Shown here piece after piece: positions 38,929-47,684 of a DNA stretch of 64,000 nucleotides. The notes below the pieces were generated by a model that saw only the letters and a program-made list of their open reading frames with translations, had not been told where the DNA came from and made no database searches. Location of the stretch: the NCBI RefSeq assembly GCF_037076355.1, contig NZ_AP026968.1:1442501-1506500 (forward strand). Reading direction: 5' to 3'. The number at the start of each line of letters is the position of its first letter. Position 1 is the first letter of the stretch. Origin of the DNA: Streptococcus parapneumoniae (GTDB lineage Bacteria; Bacillota; Bacilli; Lactobacillales; Streptococcaceae). The position numbers were made by a program, and so were the translations under genes.

Positions 38929-38957
38929 ATTCTATCATATTTTGGATTGAATTGTAA
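38929..38957 (-). promoter_or_regulatory. Promoter of the methyltransferase-pdp-deoC-cdd-pnrA operon
   Basis: On the minus strand TTACAA (38952-38957) and TAGAAT (38929-38934) are 17 bp apart, with the TG of an extended -10 (TGATAGAAT). The -10 ends 6 nt before the ATG. Confidence 0.7.
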
Positions 38958-38967
38958 ATCGTTTACA
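38953..38967 (-). promoter_or_regulatory. Palindrome over the -35, possible operator
   Basis: TGTAAA-CGA-TTTACA is a perfect 6-bp inverted repeat around a CG centre, overlapping the -35. It resembles a catabolite (cre) site but is one base too long for the consensus, so another repressor is possible. Confidence 0.45.
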
Positions 38968-38982
38968 TATCCAGAATAAAAC

Positions 38983-39027
38983 AAAAAGATTGAAGGAAGT
39001 TGCGTTACAATAGCTCCCCTTCAATCT
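38983..39027 (-). terminator. Terminator of the 134-residue membrane protein gene
   Basis: On the minus strand AGATTGAAGG and CCTTCAATCT pair perfectly around a long loop, followed by TTTTTG. The 39028-39137 stretch between it and the stop has only an ATCATTACCATGAT palindrome. Confidence 0.65.
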
Positions 39028-39137
39028 CTTTCAACCTTTATAAGCAACTTGTATTTCATCTAGGACTACAAGTATCATTACCATGATAAATCACATAACA
39101 CAAAGTTTATGGTCTATCATAAGGCGCATTTTGATTC

Positions 39138-39542
39138 CTATTGCTTAACCTTCAAATGCTTAATCATCAACAGGATTCCCAACAAAATGTTTAGATAAAA
39201 GCCCAACTGATAAGTTTGTGTCAGAATTTCCAAACTTGTCCAAAGGCGTACCAAATCTTCTAGTGACATGCGGAAGAAATAACCCTCTGTCGCAATCCAC
39301 AAAATCAAGAATAGATAACTTCCAGCAGCAAGCCATTTCGTCCACCGTTTTTTTAGTAAGAAAGCAATTAAGAGCGAACAAAGAAAGACAACTGTTATAA
39401 TGGCATGTTCCATCAAAAAAGTAAAACCGTAATAGATTTCCACAAAACGTCTACCATTATCCGCATTGGCTCCTTTTATAAAAGGTAGTGCAAAACTTAA
39501 AATAAAACAAAGTTCCAATAAGTAACGTTTCAAGATTTTCAT
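39138..39542 (-). CDS. Small integral membrane protein, unknown function
   Basis: A 134-residue protein with four hydrophobic helices (about residues 9-24, 40-62, 70-88 and 110-128) and short basic loops. I do not recognise the family. The start follows an AGGAGGTGTACT site. It is transcribed alone, divergent from coaA. Confidence 0.65.
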   Translation of the reverse strand: MKILKRYLLELCFILSFALPFIKGANADNGRRFVEIYYGFTFLMEHAIITVVFLCSLLIAFLLKKRWTKWLAAGSYLFLILWIATEGYFFRMSLEDLVRLWTSLEILTQTYQLGFYLNILLGILLMIKHLKVKQ

Positions 39543-39741
39543 AGTACACCTCCTATAAGTTATAAACCCAAAAGCCCCCTTTATAGCTGATAAGTCAGGA
39601 GAAAGTAGCTCCTACTTCATCAATAAATTGTTCATCCTCTATCTACTTATATTGTATACTATTGACTTACCACATTCAAGAAACCGCTTTATTTTTTTAA
39701 CTTTTTATGGTATGATAGACAAAATATCTAGGGGAAAACAA

Positions 39742-40662
39742 ATGACCAACGAATTTTTACATTTTGAAAAAATCAGCCGCCAGACTTGGCAATCGTTACA
39801 TCGAAAGACCACACCTCCTTTGACAGAAGAAGAATTGGAATCTATCAAGAGTTTTAATGACCAAATCAGTCTTCAAGACGTTACAGATATCTATCTCCCC
39901 TTGGCTCATCTGATTCAGATTTACAAGCGAACTAAGGAAGATTTAGCCTTTTCCAAAGGAATTTTCCTCCAACGTGAAAGTAAATCTCAACCTTTTATCA
40001 TTGGAGTTTCTGGGAGTGTTGCCGTTGGAAAATCAACAACCAGCCGACTATTGCAAACCCTGCTTTCTAGAACTGTAACTGATGCTAGTGTTGAGTTGGT
40101 TACAACTGATGGTTTTCTCTATCCCAATCAAACCTTGATTAAGCAGGGGATTTTAAATCGTAAAGGATTTCCTGAAAGCTATGATATGGAAGCTCTTCTC
40201 AACTTCTTGGACCGCATCAAAAATGGACAAGATGTAGATATTCCTGTCTATTCTCATGAAGTCTACGACATCGTTCCTGAAGCAAAACAACGAGTAAAAG
40301 CTGCTGACTTTGTGATTGTCGAGGGGATTAACGTCTTTCAAAATCCACAAAACGAGCGTCTCTATATCACTGACTTCTTTGACTTTTCCATCTATGTAGA
40401 TGCTGGAGTGGATGATATTGAGAGTTGGTATCTGGACCGTTTCTTGAAAATGCTGAGCCTAGCCCAAAATGACCCTAATAGCTACTATTATCGTTTTACA
40501 CAAATGCCGATTGGGGAAGTGGAGTCCTTTGCCCATCAGGTCTGGACCAGTATCAATCTCACAAATCTACAAAATTATATTGAACCAACTAGAAATCGTG
40601 CGGAAGTGATTCTTCATAAAAGCAAGAACCATGAAATCGATGAAATTTACTTAAAAAAGTAA
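39742..40662 (+). CDS. coaA: Pantothenate kinase (type I)
   Basis: A 306-residue kinase for the first step of coenzyme A synthesis. Walker A is [12 protein letters not shown] (residues 88-99), and the family motif EGINVFQNP lies near residue 198. I chose ATG 39742-39744 (MTNEFLHF) because TAGGGG precedes it; the open frame extends 38 codons upstream through the promoter. An extended -10 TGGTATGAT lies at 39708-39716. Confidence 0.95.
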   Translation: MTNEFLHFEKISRQTWQSLHRKTTPPLTEEELESIKSFNDQISLQDVTDIYLPLAHLIQIYKRTKEDLAFSKGIFLQRESKSQPFIIGVSGSVAVGKSTTSRLLQTLLSRTVTDASVELVTTDGFLYPNQTLIKQGILNRKGFPESYDMEALLNFLDRIKNGQDVDIPVYSHEVYDIVPEAKQRVKAADFVIVEGINVFQNPQNERLYITDFFDFSIYVDAGVDDIESWYLDRFLKMLSLAQNDPNSYYYRFTQMPIGEVESFAHQVWTSINLTNLQNYIEPTRNRAEVILHKSKNHEIDEIYLKK

Positions 40663-40669
40663 TTTTCCC

Positions 40670-40698
40670 TTGTCAAAACGTAAGTTTTCAGATATAAT
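40670..40698 (+). promoter_or_regulatory. Promoter of rpsT
   Basis: TTGTCA (40670-40675) and TATAAT (40693-40698) are 17 bp apart, directly after the coaA stop. Confidence 0.85.
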
Positions 40699-40729
40699 GG
40701 TATAGTTAGTAAATATGGAGGTAAGAACA

Positions 40730-40966
40730 TTGGCAAACATTAAATCAGCTATCAAACGCGCTGAATTGAACGTTAAACAAAACGAAAAGAACTCAGCTCA
40801 AAAATCAGCTATGCGTACTGCTATCAAAGCTTTCGAAGCAAACCCATCTGAAGAACTTTTCCGTGCTGCTAGCTCAGCTATCGATAAAGCAGAAACTAAA
40901 GGTTTGATTCACAAAAACAAAGCAAGCCGCGACAAAGCTCGTCTTTCAGCTAAACTTGTTAAATAA
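40730..40966 (+). CDS. rpsT: 30S ribosomal protein S20
   Basis: A 78-residue basic, helical protein of the small ribosomal subunit. The start is TTG at 40730-40732, giving (M)ANIKSAIKR, the family N-terminus, with GGAGGT 8 nt upstream. An ATG at 40715 in frame would place the start inside the ribosome-binding site and add five non-conserved residues. A rare start codon here may hold S20 synthesis down. Confidence 0.95.
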   Translation: MANIKSAIKRAELNVKQNEKNSAQKSAMRTAIKAFEANPSEELFRAASSAIDKAETKGLIHKNKASRDKARLSAKLVK

Positions 40967-40967
40967 G

Positions 40968-40993
40968 AAACAGTCCATAGAGGCTGTTTTTTT
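40968..40993 (+). terminator. Terminator of rpsT
   Basis: AAACAGTC and GGCTGTTT pair with a 6-nt loop, followed by TTTT, just after the rpsT stop. Some readthrough into the next gene is possible. Confidence 0.8.
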
Positions 40994-41018
40994 GTCTCTA
41001 AATAGGAAAAGGTAGAAA

Positions 41019-41531
41019 ATGAAAATCGCAATTATCGGATATTCTGGTGCTGGTAAGTCAACTCTAGCAGAAAAGTTATCTCACTACTACTCCATTCCAA
41101 AACTGCACATGGACACACTCCAATTTCAACCTGGTTGGCAAGACAGTGACCGCGAATGGATGTTGACCGAGATGAAAAACTTTCTCACAAAGAATGAATC
41201 TTGGGTCATCGATGGAAATTATTCTTGGTGCTATTACGAAGAAAGAATGCAGGAAGCTGATCAAATCATCTTTCTCAATTTTTCACCATGGACTTGTCTC
41301 TTTCGGGCTTTTAAACGTTATCTCAAATACCGGGGAAAAGTAAGAGAAAGTATGGCAGATGGTTGTCAAGAACAATTTAATTGGGAGTTTATCAGATGGA
41401 TTCTTTGGGATGGGCGAACAAAAAATGCTAAGGATAGATACCAATACTTAAACAATACTTACCCAGAAAAGATGCATATTCTCCATTCTCAAGCAGAGAT
41501 TGATTGTTTTTTGCGATCTTTAAAAAAGTAA
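41019..41531 (+). CDS. P-loop kinase-like protein (DNA topology modulation/FlaR family)
   Basis: A 170-residue adenylate-kinase-like NTPase. Walker A is GYSGAGKST (residues 7-15), and the LHMDTLQFQPGW segment and WVIDGNY motif are typical of the FlaR-type family. The substrate is unknown to me; the historical name refers to effects on DNA topology. It follows rpsT by 52 bp. Confidence 0.75.
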   Translation: MKIAIIGYSGAGKSTLAEKLSHYYSIPKLHMDTLQFQPGWQDSDREWMLTEMKNFLTKNESWVIDGNYSWCYYEERMQEADQIIFLNFSPWTCLFRAFKRYLKYRGKVRESMADGCQEQFNWEFIRWILWDGRTKNAKDRYQYLNNTYPEKMHILHSQAEIDCFLRSLKK

Positions 41532-41576
41532 ACAATATAGTAGCATTTCATTAAAATCAGCATGTACTGATTGACT

Positions 41577-41616
41577 AAAAAAGGAAGTTTTTCATCCAGA
41601 AAGTCTTCCTTTTTTC
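41577..41616 (+). terminator. Terminator of the FlaR-like gene
   Basis: AAAAAAGGAAG and CTTCCTTTTTT pair over 11 bp. The following stretch to 41720 has no gene I can support. Confidence 0.8.
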
Positions 41617-41720
41617 CTTTTATTCAACAATTAAAAATAACTCGAGCAATTTATAAATCAACAATAAAATTCCCCTAGAAATGAAGAGAATCTTGTTCAT
41701 AGTTTCTGAGTTCGTGATAC

Positions 41721-41763
41721 AAAAAAACTGAAGGAAGTATAATCCTACTTCTTTCAGTTTTTT
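41721..41763 (-). terminator. Terminator of the sirtuin gene
   Basis: On the minus strand AAAACTGAAAGAAGTA and TACTTCCTTCAGTTTTTTT pair with one mismatch. It begins at the stop codon itself. Confidence 0.8.
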
Positions 41764-42493
41764 ATTGTCTCAATTTAGAAAAAACTTCTCCAATCTTACC
41801 TTCGATAACTAAATCAGCTTGGCTGTCTTGAGGAGTGCTGGACTTGTTGATAACAACAAGATTTGACCCTGAAAAATAATTGACTAGACTAGCTGCAGGG
41901 TAAACAACTAAGGAAGTTCCACCAATGATCAACAAATCTGCTTGCTGAATGGCTCGAGCTGCGCGACTAAATACATCCATATCTAGCGCTTCCTCATAAA
42001 GGGTCACGTCAGGTTTGACCACCTTGCCACAATCTAAACAGTAGGGAACTGGATCTTCAAATTCCAAAAAGGCAGTCAAATCATAAAAGCGATGACAGCC
42101 CAAACAATAATTACGATCTGCACTACCATGCAGTTTCAAAACTTTCTGAGATCCTGCCATTTCATGGAGACTATCGATATTTTGCGTCACAATCGCCTTT
42201 AATTTACCTGTTTTTTCCAACGACGCTAGATAATCATGTGCTAAATTCGGCTTGGCATCAGGATAGACCAGATACTTTTTGTAGAAATCAAAAAAATCCT
42301 CTGGATAGCGCTCAAACATAGTGCGTGAAACCAGTTGCTCGGCAGTAAAATGGCGACCTAGTTTCAGACTATATATACCATCTGAACTACGAAAATCTGG
42401 AATATTAGACTCTGTAGAAACCCCTGCACCACCGAAAAAGACAATTCTCTGACTTTGATCAATAATACCTTGTAATTGTTCAATCTTATCCAT
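41762..42493 (-). CDS. NAD-dependent protein deacylase (sirtuin)
   Basis: A 243-residue Sir2-family enzyme that removes acyl groups from lysines using NAD. The NAD motif GAGVSTESNIPDFRS (residues 22-36), the TQNIDSLHE motif, the catalytic His in KLHGS and the four-cysteine zinc ribbon (CLGC...CLDC) are all intact. The start has a TAGGAG site. Confidence 0.93.
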   Translation of the reverse strand: MDKIEQLQGIIDQSQRIVFFGGAGVSTESNIPDFRSSDGIYSLKLGRHFTAEQLVSRTMFERYPEDFFDFYKKYLVYPDAKPNLAHDYLASLEKTGKLKAIVTQNIDSLHEMAGSQKVLKLHGSADRNYCLGCHRFYDLTAFLEFEDPVPYCLDCGKVVKPDVTLYEEALDMDVFSRAARAIQQADLLIIGGTSLVVYPAASLVNYFSGSNLVVINKSSTPQDSQADLVIEGKIGEVFSKLRQ

Positions 42494-42722
42494 TTTGTAC
42501 TCCTAGGAATTTTCAAGTTAAAAAGTTTAAAGTCTTGACTTCTTGTCAACTTGGCTTCCAACTTTATTTGATTATGATTTAGATATTAAACTGACTAGTC
42601 TCGGTCCTTTGACACAATTAAGCTTCCTTCAATTTCCTTATTCTTACCTATTTCAGGATTGATTCATTGTTGATAGTTATCATTTTGAGAACAAGAGAAA
42701 CCATTCTGAATATAGCCTACCT

Positions 42723-43433
42723 TTAGTCTGCAATCAAGGTTTCCAAACCAACCTTCATCATATCGGTGAAGGTATTTTGGCGTTCTTCTGCAGTAGTATC
42801 TTCATCTGGATTGACCAAGCTATCTGAGATTGTCATGATAGCTAGCGCATCAACATGATGTTGGGCAGCAAGATAGTAAAGCGCTGCTGCTTCCATTTCC
42901 ACAGCTTTAACTCCCCATTTACCAAGCTCGATGTTCTTTTCAAAGTAGTTTGAATAAAAGACATCAGATGACAAGACATTTCCCACATGAGTAGTCATGC
43001 CAAGTTCTTTAGCGATATGATAAGCCTTATCTAGCAAGTCAAAGCTAGCGATTTGTGGAAAATCGTACTGTGGCCAGTCATTGCGGATGATGTTAGAATT
43101 TGTTGCAGCTGCCTGCGCCAAAACCAATTCACGAACGTGGACATCTTCATTCAAAGAGCCTGCAGTTCCCACACGAATCAATTTCTTCACACCGTAGTCA
43201 ACAATCAACTCACGCGCATAAATCGAAATGGATGGCATTCCCATCCCAGTTCCCATAACAGATACACGGTGACCCTTGTAAGTACCAGTGTAACCAAACA
43301 TGTTACGCACTTCGTTAAAACAAACAGCATCTTCAAGGAAATTCTCCGCAATAAACTTAGCACGAAGAGGATCCCCAGGAAGAAGAATTTTATCAGCAAT
43401 TTCACCCTGCTGAGCAGCAATATGGATAGACAT
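42723..43433 (-). CDS. deoD: Purine-nucleoside phosphorylase DeoD
   Basis: A 236-residue hexameric-type PNP that releases purine bases from nucleosides. The phosphate-binding GDPLRAK motif near residue 20, RVGTAGSL and the VEMEAAALY signature are present. It differs from the second PNP at 46875 in family. The 42494-42722 gap after it holds nothing I recognise. Confidence 0.95.
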   Translation of the reverse strand: MSIHIAAQQGEIADKILLPGDPLRAKFIAENFLEDAVCFNEVRNMFGYTGTYKGHRVSVMGTGMGMPSISIYARELIVDYGVKKLIRVGTAGSLNEDVHVRELVLAQAAATNSNIIRNDWPQYDFPQIASFDLLDKAYHIAKELGMTTHVGNVLSSDVFYSNYFEKNIELGKWGVKAVEMEAAALYYLAAQHHVDALAIMTISDSLVNPDEDTTAEERQNTFTDMMKVGLETLIAD

Positions 43434-43477
43434 AATTTATGATACAAAGAGCGACAAGAAAACGACTGAAAATTAGG

Positions 43478-43512
43478 AATCTGACGAGAAATCCTAATTT
43501 CTCAGTCAGATT
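43478..43512. other. Strong hairpin between the lipase and deoD
   Basis: AATCTGAC(T)GAGAAAT on one arm pairs with ATTTCTC-GTCAGATT on the other over about 15 bp with a single bulge. It lacks a T-run on the minus strand, so it is not a standard terminator. It could be an mRNA-processing or attenuation element. Confidence 0.5.
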
Positions 43513-43596
43513 ATCTATTTTCCGAGTTTTCCGCTCGTGTTCAAATCAAAACACGCGCTCTACCTTTCTTTTTAATTTTATTCTCTCACAGAGATC

Positions 43597-43625
43597 TACC
43601 TGAGTCCTATTCGAGCTCAGGTAGT
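43597..43625. other. Second hairpin between the lipase and deoD
   Basis: CTACCTGAG and CTCAGGTAG form a perfect 9-bp stem around an 11-nt loop. There is no T-run, as with the hairpin 85 bp away. Confidence 0.5.
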
Positions 43626-43668
43626 TATCTTATAAACTAAATTATCTAACTATCATTGTACCATCAAC

Positions 43669-46416
43669 TTACAAGACATCGTTATCAGAAATCTTAGAAT
43701 TTAATGTTGTTCCCCAATGGGTAATTTTACGGTGGGGTTGAGTTAAAATTGGTCTGTTTTCATAGATTGTTTGCCATCTATTCCATAGTAGACCTGTCTT
43801 TTTCTCAATCTTAATTCGCAGATTTCTCATGTTTCCTTTGATTGGGAGGTTGAGGACAAATCCTGCAGTCTGGTTACGACCGTTTCCTTCCCAAGAACGA
43901 CTACGAACAACTTGGTTTCCATCTTTATCTACTGTAACTTCTTCCCAAGTTATAGAGTAGCGAGCAATGTAAGCTCCGCTATGTTGAATTGTCAATGTTT
44001 TATCTTTGGCAGGAGTCTGACTGATTGGTTGAACTGGCTTAGAAATTTGTGTCGCCGTCTCACCATTCGTAGCGATAAAGCGGAAAACTTCTACTTCTGC
44101 AAGACTGAGGGCTTGATTGTTCTTACGTAGTTGCACACGAACACGGCGTCCCAATTTCCCATTTAATTGAACATCCAAGCTCGTTCCGTCAAGTTTAGAA
44201 ACATACTGTCTAGCAACTTCTGTTCCTTTTTCATCATATAAAATCACATCAAAGTCTGACAGACGTTTAGAAAGCTCTCCATCCCCACGGTTATGAAGGC
44301 GAACAAGTCCTACCTGTTCTGTACGACCTAAATCAACTTCCCACCAAGGTTGATTTTCAAACTTAGTATGAGTGATAGATTGTTGACTATAACTACTATT
44401 GGTATTGCCATCCAAGGCACGACTAGCATCTCCACCAAAATCAGTAGAACTTTGCTTAGCTTGTTTTTTCCAAGCGATATTCTCAGCACGATATACTTGG
44501 ACTTCTGCAAGACTGAGGGCATTATAGCCTTCTAGCTCAATCCGAACATAGCGCGCTTTTTTATGGTTAATCGCAATTTGTGCTGACACATCTTTAAGAG
44601 ATGTTATGCGTTTTCTCTCAATTTCTTTACCAGAACTGTCTAAAAGAATGACATCAAAGTTTGCCAATCTATCCTGGGCAGTGTCTGTTCGGTTGTAAAT
44701 ATTGATTTGGCGAATGGTTTCTTCTTTAGCCAAATCTACTTGCCACCAAGGTTTAGATTGGAAGTTTGTATGAGTGACAGAATTGTGACCATAGTTACCA
44801 TCGACTTTGCCATCCACAGCTCTTCTAGCATCTCCTCCGAAAGCTGTCGAACTTTGAGTAACCTGTTTTCCTAAGGCAATATTTTCCATTGGTTCAGCGC
44901 TTGGTTGACTAGAAGATTGAGGCAGAGCCTGTTTCTTAAAGAATCGCACTTTATCCAATTTCGGATCACGATAACCATGTTTGTCTAAGGTAGCTCGTTT
45001 ACCAATATTAAAGTTAGGAATATCATTCATTCGACTTTCAAAATAGCCACGAGAACGGTGTTTAAAGCGTGAATTACCTGTAAATGTAACAATATCACGA
45101 TCATTATGAATCAAGGGAGTCACAACATTATCATTATCAACCACATAATGCTTAATTTTTCCGCTAACAGCTAATTTACGGCTTTCCAAACCAACATCCC
45201 AGAAACCATTCTTAGCATTCCAAACAGTTCTGGAAGTAATCACTTTAGGAGCACTGAAAGTCGTCACTTTCCGTAATACATGGTTATAAAAATCAGGATA
45301 TTTTTGGTAAGCTTCAACCGCTGCAATCTGAGCTAGGTAGCCTCCAAGAGAATGGCCTGTCATATACAACTTGGTAATACTTGTATCCTTGGCTAATTCC
45401 CCAACAACCTTGCGGATATCATCCGCTTGAGCTGGTTTATTTCCACCTAATAAAACCAAATCTGCACTTAAGTCCTTGGCGTCATTAACTCGCGTTCCAC
45501 GAATAGCCAACATGTGCACCGTTCCATCTTTGAGATAAGGAAGGTCGCTCTTGGTCTCAAATAAGAAAGCATCCAAGCCACTATCTGTATGGTAGGCTTT
45601 TTTCATCTTCCAGAAAGGAGCCAATTCATTGTGCATGAGTTTGTATTCTTGACGGTCAAGATAGAGACTAGGGAAAGGATTCTTATGATCTAAAATTTTC
45701 TCAATATAATCATCGTCTCGATAGGCTAACTCCATAAAGAGAAGAGAATCACGATCTGTGACATACCATTCTTTCTTATTGTCGTCTTCCCCATCTGCCA
45801 AACCATCCCCATCACTGTCTGCTAGCAAGGGATGACTGTTATATCCTAGATAATCCTTACCATCTTTGTTGTAAACATAAAGTTCATCTTTGTTTTTGAT
45901 GCCATCTTGGTCATCATCCCCTTCCAAATCAAGAACTTTTTCACCGTAGAGAGATTCATCAATCAAATCATTTTCTAAATGCAATTCCCCTTTAGAAATC
46001 TTCACCAAATCTTCTGCTGTTAAAGAACGAGTATTTGTTGGTTTTTCTGTCACAACTTCTTCTTTACTTTCTTCTACAGGAGCATGAATAGGCGAGTCTT
46101 GAGCTGGCTCTGTCATCTCTACTTTTGACTCTTCCCTTTTGTTTTCAAGAACTTCACTTGCTTCTGGAAGCGTTTGAGGAGCTAGTCTTGGCTCCTCTCT
46201 AAGAGGAGTTTCTAGTTTTGGAGCATCATTTTCTGGCTCTCTCAATTCCTCCTTAGAATCTAGCACTCTTGTTGCAACTTCAGATGTTACATCTTGCTTT
46301 AGTTCATTGGCTGAAATTCCAGCTGGAGCTAGAAATGCGAAGCCGACTGCAACAGATACAACTCCGATACTTAATTTTTTTATGCCAAAGCGCATAATTC
46401 GTTGACCAATTTTCAT
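43669..46416 (-). CDS. Secreted lipase with two F-type lectin domains and a cytolysin domain-4-like tail
   Basis: A 915-residue exported protein. A YSIRK-like signal peptide (FGIKKLSIGVVSVAVG) covers about residues 1-36. A Pro/Glu-rich region follows to about 130, then aspartate-rich calcium-type repeats (DLEGDDDQDG, ADSDGDGLADGEDD, about 163-213). A class 3 lipase domain has the nucleophile Ser356 in GHSLGG. Two F-type (fucose) lectin domains (about 512-642 and 645-779) each have H-x26-RxDx4-(R/K), e.g. H549, R576, D578. The last 109 residues (43669-43998) resemble domain 4 of pneumolysin: HSGAY, ITWEE, a TGLLWNRWQ undecapeptide-like loop and a Thr-Leu pair in WGTTL. The pore-forming domains 1-3 are absent, and so is an LPxTG anchor. 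It may bind glycans and cholesterol-rich membranes to direct lipase activity; that role is inferred. Confidence 0.85.
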   Translation of the reverse strand: MKIGQRIMRFGIKKLSIGVVSVAVGFAFLAPAGISANELKQDVTSEVATRVLDSKEELREPENDAPKLETPLREEPRLAPQTLPEASEVLENKREESKVEMTEPAQDSPIHAPVEESKEEVVTEKPTNTRSLTAEDLVKISKGELHLENDLIDESLYGEKVLDLEGDDDQDGIKNKDELYVYNKDGKDYLGYNSHPLLADSDGDGLADGEDDNKKEWYVTDRDSLLFMELAYRDDDYIEKILDHKNPFPSLYLDRQEYKLMHNELAPFWKMKKAYHTDSGLDAFLFETKSDLPYLKDGTVHMLAIRGTRVNDAKDLSADLVLLGGNKPAQADDIRKVVGELAKDTSITKLYMTGHSLGGYLAQIAAVEAYQKYPDFYNHVLRKVTTFSAPKVITSRTVWNAKNGFWDVGLESRKLAVSGKIKHYVVDNDNVVTPLIHNDRDIVTFTGNSRFKHRSRGYFESRMNDIPNFNIGKRATLDKHGYRDPKLDKVRFFKKQALPQSSSQPSAEPMENIALGKQVTQSSTAFGGDARRAVDGKVDGNYGHNSVTHTNFQSKPWWQVDLAKEETIRQINIYNRTDTAQDRLANFDVILLDSSGKEIERKRITSLKDVSAQIAINHKKARYVRIELEGYNALSLAEVQVYRAENIAWKKQAKQSSTDFGGDASRALDGNTNSSYSQQSITHTKFENQPWWEVDLGRTEQVGLVRLHNRGDGELSKRLSDFDVILYDEKGTEVARQYVSKLDGTSLDVQLNGKLGRRVRVQLRKNNQALSLAEVEVFRFIATNGETATQISKPVQPISQTPAKDKTLTIQHSGAYIARYSITWEEVTVDKDGNQVVRSRSWEGNGRNQTAGFVLNLPIKGNMRNLRIKIEKKTGLLWNRWQTIYENRPILTQPHRKITHWGTTLNSKISDNDVL

Positions 46417-46509
46417 TATTTCTTATCTTTCTTTTCGTTTATTTGTAAGCAGACTCAAGCGAAATCTCCTTGTCCTCTATATAGGACAAGGCTAAGAAAT
46501 TCAGAAAGT

Positions 46510-46662
46510 AATACTCTTCGAAAATCTCTTCAAACCACGTCAGCGTCGCCTTACCGTAGATATGGTCACTGACTTCGTCAGTCTTATCTACAACCTCAAA
46601 ACTGTGTTTTGAGCAACCTGCGGCTAACTTCCTAGTTTGCTCTTTGATTTTCATTGAGTATA
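46510..46662 (-). repeat. BOX element
   Basis: About 153 bp match the boxA-boxB-boxC repeat of pneumococci and S. mitis: ATACTCAATGAAAATCAAAG at the boxA end, GACGAAGTCAGTGACC in boxB, and TTTGAAGAGATTTTCGAAGA at the boxC end. It lies between punA and the lipase. A 76-codon open frame across it is an artefact. The surrounding 46663-46874 stretch has no gene I can support. Confidence 0.92.
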
Positions 46663-46874
46663 AATTCATTCTTATCTTTCCTTATCATCCTAGTCTGCTT
46701 GGTAGGAAGCTAATGCTAGTATCCTAGAATCTTGTCTTTCACAATGCTGGCTATCAGACTCTTTCAGGTACAAGAGTGGGAAGAAACCCATAGTCTACCT
46801 ATGTTTCTTCTTTGTTCCGAATAGCCAGTCAATCATGAAAAGGTAGAGGCATTCCCCCTTTTAAATCTTTTTTC

Positions 46875-47684
46875 TTACAATTCTGCAAGAATCGCTTTCA
46901 GCAAGCCTTTAAAGTCACCTTTAACACGTTCGGTTACTTCCACAACTTCTTCGTGGTTGAGTTCTTCTTGGAAACCAGCCGCAAAGTTAGTAATACATGA
47001 AATTCCTAGAACTTTCAAACCTGAGTGGGCTGCTACAATAACTTCAGGAACCGTAGACATACCGACTGCATCAGCTCCCAGTGTCTTATAGGCACGAATT
47101 TCTGCTGGTGTTTCATAAGTTGGACCAGTAACACCGATATAGACACCTTCATCAAGCTTGATACTAAGTTTTTTAGCAACTTCATGGGCAGTAGCACGAT
47201 ATTCTGGAGTGTAGGCCTTAGACATATCTGGGAAACGAGGACCAAAATCATCCAAGTTTTCACCCATCAATGGGTTTTGCCCCGTCATATTGATATGGTC
47301 TGAGATAGCCATCAAAGTACCAGGGCCATATCCAATACCACCAGCAGCATTGGTTACAATAACACCTTCACATCCAAGAACTTTCATGACACGTACTGGG
47401 AAAGTCACGACTTCCAGAGGATTTCCTTCGTAGAAATGGAAACGCCCTTGAAGAGCCAAAACCTTGCGACCTGCAAGTTCACCATATACTAATTTACCAG
47501 CGTGACCTACTACTGTAGAGCGGCCCCAGTTTGGAATCTCAGCATAGTCTACTACAACAGGATTTTCGATTTCTTCTGCCAATTCTCCAAGACCTGACCC
47601 AAGGATTAGACCGAACTCAGGCGTTTGGATTCCCTTTTCTTTCAGGAAAGCAGCTGTTTCATTGATTTTGTTTAAAAATGTCAT
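46875..47684 (-). CDS. punA: Purine-nucleoside phosphorylase I (inosine/guanosine type)
   Basis: A 269-residue trimeric-type PNP. Motifs are GLILGSGLGELAEE for phosphate binding, VTNAAGGIGYG, and the GVYIGVTGPTYETPAEI substrate segment. Its start overlaps the DUF1697 stop by ATGA. Together with DeoD it covers both PNP types. Confidence 0.94.
   Translation of the reverse strand: MTFLNKINETAAFLKEKGIQTPEFGLILGSGLGELAEEIENPVVVDYAEIPNWGRSTVVGHAGKLVYGELAGRKVLALQGRFHFYEGNPLEVVTFPVRVMKVLGCEGVIVTNAAGGIGYGPGTLMAISDHINMTGQNPLMGENLDDFGPRFPDMSKAYTPEYRATAHEVAKKLSIKLDEGVYIGVTGPTYETPAEIRAYKTLGADAVGMSTVPEVIVAAHSGLKVLGISCITNFAAGFQEELNHEEVVEVTERVKGDFKGLLKAILAEL

Noticed and set aside
38281..38979. A 232-codon plus-strand open frame
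   Set aside because: It lies wholly antisense to the methyltransferase gene, which has intact SAM and NPP motifs and its own promoter.
46439..46669. A 76-codon minus-strand open frame
   Set aside because: Almost all of it is the BOX repeat (46510-46662); there is no ribosome-binding site or family support.
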